From the NCBI RefSeq assembly GCF_029433115.1, contig NZ_JARNTV010000040.1:1-33798 (forward strand): a DNA stretch of 33,798 nt, given 5' to 3'. Every line of letters begins with the position of its first letter. Within the stretch, counting starts at the first letter, position 1. Shown one piece after another: positions 24,867-33,798 of the stretch. The DNA comes from Sphingomonas sp. AOB5. Its GTDB lineage: Bacteria > Pseudomonadota > Alphaproteobacteria > Sphingomonadales > Sphingomonadaceae. Made by a program: the position numbers and the translations under genes. The notes under the pieces are model-generated. The model did not search any database. It saw nothing but the letters and a program-made list of their open reading frames with translations, and was not told the DNA's origin.

Positions 24867-25328
24867 TTACTGCACCCGCCGGTACGCCACCCGCCACATC
24901 GCCAGCCCGATCAGTCCGGCCACCACCGCGACCACTGCGCTGGTCAGCACCGCGCTGATCCAGCGATACAGCAGCGTGTTGTTGTCCATCGGCGGCATTT
25001 CCAGCAGGCCGAATCCCCAGGTCTGCGCACCGACCAGGATCGCCAGCGCCGCCCCCGCGCCGACCATCGCAGCGTGGCGTGCGCGGCGCAGGCCGGCGAC
25101 ATGCATCACCAGCCATAGCGGCCCCGCCACCGCCGTGATCGCGATCGCGGAAAAGGCCGAACCCAGCAGGAACCAGCCGGTCAGCGGCAGCGGATCGCGC
25201 GCGCCACCCAGGACCACCAGCGCAAGCACCGCCAGTCCGCCCAGCAGCGCCCCCAGCCCCAGCGCAAAGCCGGTCCGGTCGAGCGTGGTCTCATAGACTT
25301 TCGGCACGCGACTCACGCCTTCGGTCAC
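24867..25328 (-). CDS. Four-pass membrane protein of unknown function
   Basis: The 153-residue product has four hydrophobic segments, with cytoplasmic ends (VYETTLDRTG N-terminal, WRVAYRRVQ C-terminal). I choose the GTG start at 25328 because AGGTGA lies about 7 bases upstream; two later GTGs are also in frame (the nearest precedes PKVYETT). No catalytic motif is seen; GLLEMPPMDNN forms a loop. It is transcribed against the DUF3617-like genes, which end 6 bases away, and its start is divergent from the sixth DUF3617-like gene at 25475. Confidence 0.72.
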   Translation of the reverse strand: MTEGVSRVPKVYETTLDRTGFALGLGALLGGLAVLALVVLGGARDPLPLTGWFLLGSAFSAIAITAVAGPLWLVMHVAGLRRARHAAMVGAGAALAILVGAQTWGFGLLEMPPMDNNTLLYRWISAVLTSAVVAVVAGLIGLAMWRVAYRRVQ

Positions 25329-25474
25329 TTGGCAGTCACCTGGAATTCCCTCCAACCCCTTGCGCGACGAAATACGCTTCCCCGCGCGCAGCCTCAAGCG
25401 TCTCTGCGCCTCGATTTAACCGATTTGAAACGCCCCTGCGGCACCCCTTTTGCCGCGTCACGGGAGGGGAACCC

Positions 25475-25984
25475 ATGATTCGGTACGCTTCGCTTGCTTC
25501 GTTGCTGCTGCTCGCCGCCTGTGGGCCGAGCATCGACAATCCGTCGAATCTTCCGAAACTGGGCAAATGGGAGCGCGAGTCGAAGCTCGTCGCGCTGGTT
25601 GCCAACGATGTGTGGATCGATCGCAAGGACGCTCCCTTCCAGCTTCCCCCGGACCAGACCGAGGTGAAGGATTGTTTCGAACCCACGCTGAAGTCACAGC
25701 GCGAAATCAATCGCGATATGCTCGCCAACACCGACCAGATGTGCCGCCTCGAAGGGCTGGAGCAGAAGGGCGGGCTGATCACCAGCACCGGCACCTGCGG
25801 CCCGACCGAGAAGTCCGGCATGACCATCACCGGCACGATCGAGTTCAACGGCGTCGAGCGCGAAAACTATGCCGACGCGACCGTATCGGTGCTGATGCAC
25901 GTCAAGGGTCGCGAAGGCAGCAGCGAACGCGTCCGCGCCGCCTATTCCACCAAATGGCGCCGCATCGGCGATTGCCGCAGCTAG
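25475..25984 (+). CDS. DUF3617-like lipoprotein, sixth and more distant copy
   Basis: The product is 169 residues, MIRYASLASLLLLAAC, lipobox LAAC. It lacks the SLTNAT motif but has G-K-WE (LGKWERES), a CFEPTL block and a MCRLEGLEQKGGLITSTGTC block in the same order as the array copies, and the usual final cysteine (IGDCRS). I place it in the same broad family on this pattern, with moderate confidence. GGGAGGGGAA lies 4 to 13 bases upstream of the ATG. It is convergent with the secreted-protein gene ending at 25988. Confidence 0.7.
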   Translation: MIRYASLASLLLLAACGPSIDNPSNLPKLGKWERESKLVALVANDVWIDRKDAPFQLPPDQTEVKDCFEPTLKSQREINRDMLANTDQMCRLEGLEQKGGLITSTGTCGPTEKSGMTITGTIEFNGVERENYADATVSVLMHVKGREGSSERVRAAYSTKWRRIGDCRS

Positions 25985-25987
25985 GGC

Positions 25988-26416
25988 CTATTTCTCGACG
26001 ATGGTGAAGCCGGGCACCGGGCGGGTTTCCCCGCCGTCATGGTACATGTCGATATAGATATCGACCGGCGCCTGTCCCGGACAGGTCACCTTGTAGAGAT
26101 CGACGATGAAGCCGAACGGCCCCTCGCCGACATTGCCCGCGCGGTTGAACGATGGGGCCTCGCCGCTCGCACAGCGCAACCGGCGCAAATAGGCCCACTG
26201 GCCCCGCGGCTGGTTCTCGCGGACGGGATTCTCCTTCGATCCCAGCGGATAGGCCTCCGCTTCCTTGATCGCCGCTTCCAGCGCCTCGCCGCGCATGCCG
26301 CCGCCCAGTTCGAGCATCATGTCGCGTGCACCGTTCTCGCGTGCCTGCGCCTGCGCCGCGCCGATCGACATCGCTGCCGCTCCGGTCACCAGCATCATCC
26401 GAATCATGGACTTCAT
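25988..26416 (-). CDS. Small secreted protein of unknown function
   Basis: The product is 142 residues, beginning MKSMIRMMLVTGAAAMSIGAAQA, a type I signal peptide. The mature part contains RENGARDMMLELGGG and a C-terminal region with two cysteines (RCASGE and VTCPGQ), so one disulfide is possible. VDIYIDMYHDG and PGFTIVEK end it. The ribosome site is GGGGAGGG upstream of the ATG. It stands alone between the convergent DUF3617-like gene and the hydrolase gene upstream on its own strand. No family is recognised. Confidence 0.75.
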   Translation of the reverse strand: MKSMIRMMLVTGAAAMSIGAAQAQARENGARDMMLELGGGMRGEALEAAIKEAEAYPLGSKENPVRENQPRGQWAYLRRLRCASGEAPSFNRAGNVGEGPFGFIVDLYKVTCPGQAPVDIYIDMYHDGGETRPVPGFTIVEK

Positions 26417-26461
26417 CCGCTCACCCTCCCCAGATCTGCCGGAGGATAGCCGCACCCGGCC

Positions 26462-29856
<3,395 letters not shown>

Positions 29857-30068
29857 GTCGCTGGACACGCAGAAATCCGTTGTTTTTCGGCGAGTCACAC
29901 CGCTCCGGAAGTGATGCTTTTTTGCAACGCAGCATCCCTGAATCTCGGTTCGGGGCAGAGTCGCGTTGACTGTCACGGAACTGCCATCAAGTGTCGCCAG
30001 AGGCGGCGTAGACGGTGAACCGCACCGCGTGTTTTTTTACGGGCACCAACCCACCAAAGGGGAAGACC

Positions 30069-32882
30069 ATGCGCACTAAGCTTTTCGCAGGCGTGGCATT
30101 TGCCGCGCTTATCCTGCCTTCGGCAGCCTTCGCTCAGTCGACCGGTTCGACCGACTTCGAAGCAGAGAATGAAATCGTCGTCACCGGCACGGCAGTCGCG
30201 CGCAGCGTCGGCGGCGTGGAGCTTCCCGACTCGCCCAAGTCGAAGGTCGTCATCGACGCCGAGCTGATCGGTCGCCAGCGTCCCGGCCAGACCGTCAACG
30301 AAATCATCAACCTCGTCCCGGGTGTCAGCTTCCAGAGCAACGACGCCACCGGTTCGGCCGGCGGCACGTTCACGATCCGCGGCTTCGATTCGTCGCGTAT
30401 CTCGCAGACGGTCGACGGCATTCCGCTGAACGACACCGGCAACTACGCCATCTATTCGAACCAGCAGCAGGATTCGGAAACGCTGGCTTCGGTCAACGTC
30501 AACCTCGGCACCACCGACGTCGACAGCCCGACCGCTTCGGCCGTCGGCGGCACCGTCAACATCCGCACCCGCGTCCCGGGCGACTCGCTCGGCGGCATGG
30601 TCAGTGCGATGTACGGCAACTACATCACCGAAGGCGCTGGCGATCGTCCGATCCATCGCGTGTTCGGCATGCTCGACACCGGCGATTTCACCGGCATGGG
30701 CACCAAGGCTTTCGTGTCGGCCTCGTGGACCAACGCGCGCCAGCCGTTCAACAATTACGGCCGCATCCAGAAGCAGCAGTATAACGGCCGCATCTATCAG
30801 GAAATCGGCTCGAACGGCGACTTCGTCTCGGTCTCGGGTCACTATAACGAGAACCGCAACAACTTCTTCGGTTCGGTTCCGCTGCGCACCGACGCCAGCG
30901 CGAGCCGCATCGTCGGCCCGAACTCGGCCAACCGCTTCCCGCTCACCAACGCCGAGCGTTTCTACAACATCAACTATCCGTGCACGATCGCACCTGCGGT
31001 CAACAACCCGGCCTATGCGGGCGGCGTTGGCGCGGCACCGGCCAACCCGACTGCCGGCGCGGCCTGCGGCGCGGAATTCGATCGTCGCTACAACCCGTCG
31101 AACACCGGCAACATCCGCGGTAACTCGCGCTTCACCCTGTCCGATGGCCTGGTGCTGACGATCGACCCGAGCTTCCAGTATGTGAAGGCGAACGGCGGCG
31201 GCGTGGTCAACGCGAGCGAAGCGTTCGGCAACCTCACCGGCACCCGTCCGGCGGGCAGCACGACCACCGGCTATGTCGGCATCCTGAACACCGGTCCGAA
31301 CACCGGCAACACCGGCTCGCCCTCGGGCTTCGGTCACTATTTCGGCCGCGACCTGAACGGTGACGGCGACATGACCGACACCATCCTGCTGACCAACCCC
31401 AGCCAGACGACGACCCGCCGCTATGTGGTGATCAGCTCGCTCGCCTATGAGCTGAACGCCAGCAACCGCGTCCGCCTGACCTACACCTATGACCGTGGCC
31501 GTCATCGCCAGACCGGCGAATATGGCTATGTCTATGTCAACGGTGAGCCGAGCGACGTCTTCCCGGTGAACAACCCGATCCTGGGCGCCGACGGCACCCC
31601 GGTTCAGAAGCGTGACCGTCTGTCGTACGCGACCCTGAACCAGATCTCGGGCGAATATCGCGGCCAGTTCCTGAACGACTCGCTGACGGTCGTTCTGGGT
31701 GTCCGTGCACCGTGGTTCCAGCGTGATCTGGATCAGCGCTGCTTCACGATCGCTGCCAACGGCAACGTCTCGTGCGTCGCTGCCAGCCAGGTTGCCGCCT
31801 ACACGGCTGCCAACCCGTACATCTACATCCCGGCGGGCCAGACCACGGTCGGCACCACCACCCGTCCGGCAAGCTGCGGCGGCACCACCGTGCTCACCGC
31901 GGGCTGCGTGATCGGCTTCGCCGCTCCGCAGAAGCGCACCTACAAGTATGACAAGATCCTCCCGAACGTAGGCTTCACCTACGCGATCACGGACGATCTG
32001 CGCTTCAACTTCAACTTCGCCCAGGGCCTGTCGGTGCCGAGCACGGACAACCTGTACAACGCGATGTACTATCCGGTCGGCGATGCGAACGCGACGCCGC
32101 TGCCGGAGACCAGCGACAGCTTCGACGCCGGTCTGCGTTACTCGAGCCGCGGCCTCCAGATCCAGCTCGCTGGCTGGTACACCTCGTTCCAGAACCGCAT
32201 CGCTTCGGTCTATGATCCGGAGACCGATCAGAGCCTGTACCGCAACCTCGGCGACGTCGAGAAGTACGGTGTCGACGCCTCGATCGCGTTCAAGCCGGTT
32301 CCCGATCTGCTGCTGTACGCCTTCGGTTCGTACCTGCACTCGGAAATCAAGGACAACCTGGAATCGGGCCGTTACGTCAACGGTTCGGGCACCACGGTCA
32401 CCAACTACTTCCAGACCGCCGGCAAGCGTGAAGGCGGCGCTCCGGAGTGGACCTTCGGTGGTCGTATCCAGGGCACCTTGGGCCCGGTCGATCTGGGCGT
32501 GCAGGCCAAGTACACGGGCTCGCGTTTCGTCAATGACGAAAACCTGCCGATCTATGCCTGCGTCGGCACCTTCGTCGGCGGCGTCTGCCCGGTTGCGGGC
32601 AACGGCGTTCCGGTGACCGTCGGCGCGACGCAGACCCAGATCTACAGCGCGAAGATCCCGGCCTACACGGTGGTCGACCTCGACCTCCGCTTCAACATGG
32701 CGGACTACGGCCTCGAAAAGACCTACATCCAGGTCAACGTCAGCAACCTGTTCGACACCCTCTATGTCGGTGGCGTCTCGGGTTCGAACGGCTTCGTGGG
32801 TGTGGGCAACCGCTACAACATCCCGAACGTCGTGATCGGCACGCCGCGCTCGATCACCGTTGCTCTGGTGGTTGGCTTCTAA
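30069..32882 (+). CDS. TonB-dependent outer-membrane receptor
   Basis: A 937-residue outer-membrane beta-barrel taking up a substrate with TonB-ExbB-ExbD energy. The signal peptide is MRTKLFAGVAFAALILPSAAFA. The TonB box region is NEIVVTG near residue 34, the plug covers PKSKVVIDAELIGRQRPGQTV and TIRGFDSSRISQTVDGIPLND, and the barrel follows, ending with a terminal phenylalanine (VALVVGF). An EF-hand-like loop DLNGDGDMTD (from about residue 428) lies in a predicted surface loop. There is no FecA-type signalling extension. AAAGGGG lies about 7 bases before the ATG. Codon choice favours CGT, GCT and GTT more than the neighbours do, a sign of high expression. Carbohydrate or siderophore uptake cannot be told apart. 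Confidence 0.95.
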   Translation: MRTKLFAGVAFAALILPSAAFAQSTGSTDFEAENEIVVTGTAVARSVGGVELPDSPKSKVVIDAELIGRQRPGQTVNEIINLVPGVSFQSNDATGSAGGTFTIRGFDSSRISQTVDGIPLNDTGNYAIYSNQQQDSETLASVNVNLGTTDVDSPTASAVGGTVNIRTRVPGDSLGGMVSAMYGNYITEGAGDRPIHRVFGMLDTGDFTGMGTKAFVSASWTNARQPFNNYGRIQKQQYNGRIYQEIGSNGDFVSVSGHYNENRNNFFGSVPLRTDASASRIVGPNSANRFPLTNAERFYNINYPCTIAPAVNNPAYAGGVGAAPANPTAGAACGAEFDRRYNPSNTGNIRGNSRFTLSDGLVLTIDPSFQYVKANGGGVVNASEAFGNLTGTRPAGSTTTGYVGILNTGPNTGNTGSPSGFGHYFGRDLNGDGDMTDTILLTNPSQTTTRRYVVISSLAYELNASNRVRLTYTYDRGRHRQTGEYGYVYVNGEPSDVFPVNNPILGADGTPVQKRDRLSYATLNQISGEYRGQFLNDSLTVVLGVRAPWFQRDLDQRCFTIAANGNVSCVAASQVAAYTAANPYIYIPAGQTTVGTTTRPASCGGTTVLTAGCVIGFAAPQKRTYKYDKILPNVGFTYAITDDLRFNFNFAQGLSVPSTDNLYNAMYYPVGDANATPLPETSDSFDAGLRYSSRGLQIQLAGWYTSFQNRIASVYDPETDQSLYRNLGDVEKYGVDASIAFKPVPDLLLYAFGSYLHSEIKDNLESGRYVNGSGTTVTNYFQTAGKREGGAPEWTFGGRIQGTLGPVDLGVQAKYTGSRFVNDENLPIYACVGTFVGGVCPVAGNGVPVTVGATQTQIYSAKIPAYTVVDLDLRFNMADYGLEKTYIQVNVSNLFDTLYVGGVSGSNGFVGVGNRYNIPNVVIGTPRSITVALVVGF

Positions 32883-32911
32883 GCCACTCGCCACAACGAG
32901 CTGAAATGAAG

Positions 32912-32947
32912 ACCGCCGCTCCCGAAAGGGGGCGGCGGTTTTCGTTT
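32912..32947 (+). terminator. Terminator of the TonB receptor gene
   Basis: ACCGCCGCTCCC and GGGGGCGGCGGT pair over 12 positions around a GAAA loop, followed by TTTCGTTT. It begins 29 bases after the stop codon. Confidence 0.88.
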
Positions 32948-32974
32948 GGGGGTGAGTTAAGTCGGCCCCTTCTA

Positions 32975-33098
32975 AATCCTCCCCCGCCAGAGGGAGGTGT
33001 CAGCACAGCTGACGGAGGGGGAGGATTCCAGAACGGAGGTGGTGATGCGACCCCTCCGCCGCCTTCGGCGCCACGTCCCCCTTGCGGGGGAGGATTGG
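32975..33098. repeat. Cluster of palindromic intergenic repeats
   Basis: An inner hairpin has arms AATCCTCCCCCGCCAG at 32975-32990 and CTGACGGAGGGGGAGGATT at 33009-33027. A second element at 33051-33098 begins with CCCCTCCGCC and ends in CCCCCTTGCGGGGGAGGATT. They share the GGGGGAGGATT end. Together they fill the gap between the TonB receptor terminator and the HD protein's stop codon. They resemble sphingomonad REP sequences and differ from the repeats at 5.7 and 14.0 kb. Confidence 0.72.
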
Positions 33099-33101
33099 GT
33101 A

Positions 33102-33692
33102 TCACGCCGTCTCGGCGGCCTTCGCGTACATCGAGTTGATCGGCCGCGCGAACACGCGCCGCACCATCGGCTCGAAGAATTCCAGCGGCTCGCTGTCGTA
33201 ATCCGGATCGAACGCCGCCTGATCGTATTTCGCGCAGAACTCCTCGCACGCCGCATAATGCGGATGACCGCGGAATGCGTCGCGCGCGTCCCGGTCCATC
33301 CCGAGGAAGTGGAAGAAATAATAGCCCTGGAAGGCGCCGTGATTCTGGCAGATCCAGTGGATCTCTTCGCTCACGAACGGCTTCAGGATCGCCGCGCCGA
33401 TCTCGGGATGGTTATAGCTGCCCAGCGTGTCGCCGATATCGTGGAGCAGCGCCATCACCACATAATCCTCGCCTCGCCCGTCGCGATGCGCGCGAGTCGC
33501 GGTCTGGAGCGAATGCTGCATCCGGTCGATCGGAAAGCCGCCGAAATCACCGTCGAGCAGCCGCAGATGCGCCATCACCCGGTCTGCCAGCCCGCTCGCA
33601 AAGCCGCGAAATTGCCCGCCGATGATGTTCCAGTCCGCCTGCGTGCCTTCGCTCATCGCCGTGAAAGACGCCCGCTCGCCGCTATCTTCCAT
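33102..33692 (-). CDS. HD-domain protein, PhnZ-like mixed-valence di-iron oxygenase family
   Basis: The product is 196 residues, beginning MEDSGERASF. HD-type metal ligands are visible: a first histidine in DRMQHSLQTATRA (His60), the HD pair in ALLHDIGDTLG (His84, Asp85), YNHPEIGA (His95), NHGAFQGYY (His118) and YDQAAFDPD (Asp157). This arrangement matches the PhnZ/TmpB-like group of HD oxygenases, which split the carbon-phosphorus bond of hydroxyphosphonates, and separates it from the HD phosphohydrolases. The substrate is inferred, and no phosphonate genes are in the window. I choose the start because AGGAGAGGGAC lies just upstream; a second ATG 12 codons on (MSEGTQADW) lacks a ribosome site. 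Confidence 0.83.
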   Translation of the reverse strand: MEDSGERASFTAMSEGTQADWNIIGGQFRGFASGLADRVMAHLRLLDGDFGGFPIDRMQHSLQTATRAHRDGRGEDYVVMALLHDIGDTLGSYNHPEIGAAILKPFVSEEIHWICQNHGAFQGYYFFHFLGMDRDARDAFRGHPHYAACEEFCAKYDQAAFDPDYDSEPLEFFEPMVRRVFARPINSMYAKAAETA

Positions 33693-33744
33693 GTCCCTCT
33701 CCTGCGTCTTTGCCCGGCTTGTGCCGGGGGGCGGTGCCGGCCCG

Positions 33745-33798
33745 CTCCCCACCCGGCCACCCATAGAATATACTTCCGTTGGGTGGCCGGGTGGGGAG
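33745..33798. repeat. Perfect 19-bp inverted repeat at the window edge
   Basis: The arms CTCCCCACCCGGCCACCCA at 33745-33763 and TGGGTGGCCGGGTGGGGAG at 33780-33798 are perfect inverted copies. The loop of 16 bases (33764-33779) is AT-rich in comparison, with TATATT readable on the minus strand. The right arm ends at the window edge, so the element may extend further. It could be another REP type, or a regulatory hairpin upstream of the HD-protein gene. Confidence 0.75.

Noticed and set aside
29973..32894. Open frame of 973 codons antisense to the TonB receptor
   Set aside because: It mirrors a real gene with a signal peptide, plug, barrel end and terminator. Its translation is a low-complexity Val-Ala-Asp-Arg string with no domain.

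Overview
The window is high-GC DNA from an alphaproteobacterium, most likely Sphingomonas or a close sphingomonad. The pointers are a ScfR/RamB-type regulator divergent from isocitrate lyase, a TonB-dependent receptor with sphingomonad-style sequence, tandem DUF3617-like lipoproteins, an RhlG-like SDR, an acetylpolyamine-deacetylase-like gene behind uvrB, and palindromic intergenic repeats of a kind common in that group. The assignment rests on remembered family features, not on a marker gene. I see no rRNA, tRNA, CRISPR array, prophage or insertion sequence.

Layout. 1-2.9 kb: a partial regulator (minus) and divergent aceA (plus), then a 52-aa microprotein and a terminator: the glyoxylate-shunt entry and its probable control. 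3-7.5 kb: a GPH-type sugar symporter (minus), then acyl-CoA dehydrogenase, a palindromic repeat, an SDR and a membrane protein (plus). 7.5-14 kb: NADP malic enzyme (minus) divergent from a tightly overlapping mutS / 76 aa / 83 aa / glutaminase operon; the gap between them holds two palindromes. 14-16.5 kb: a palindromic repeat, a small membrane protein preceded by a structured leader (a 14-nt Shine-Dalgarno match, an 18-codon ORF, hairpins and a terminator), two related lipoproteins and a hemerythrin-like protein. 16.6-18.9 kb: two paralogous GH5 glycosidases in one operon with two LacI-type operator-like palindromes upstream. 18.9-22.1 kb: uvrB followed by a one-base-overlapping acetylpolyamine amidohydrolase. 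22.1-26.4 kb: five tandem DUF3617-like exported proteins, a membrane protein, a sixth more distant copy and a small secreted protein. 26.5-29.9 kb: a membrane-anchored NAPE-PLD-like metallo-hydrolase divergent from ligA. 30-33.8 kb: a large TonB-dependent receptor with its terminator, a repeat cluster, a PhnZ-like HD protein and a perfect 19-bp inverted repeat at the window edge.

How it fits together. Much of the window is core metabolism and DNA repair (aceA, maeB, mutS, uvrB, ligA). Around it lie accessory cell-envelope proteins and carbohydrate genes: the GH5 pair, the GPH symporter and the TonB receptor. The most unusual stretch is the leader at 14.50-14.76 kb. It looks like a translation- or transcription-attenuation device, or a small structured RNA with its own ORF, ahead of an uncharacterised membrane protein. 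I do not recognise it as a named RNA family. Base positions of motifs were counted by eye.
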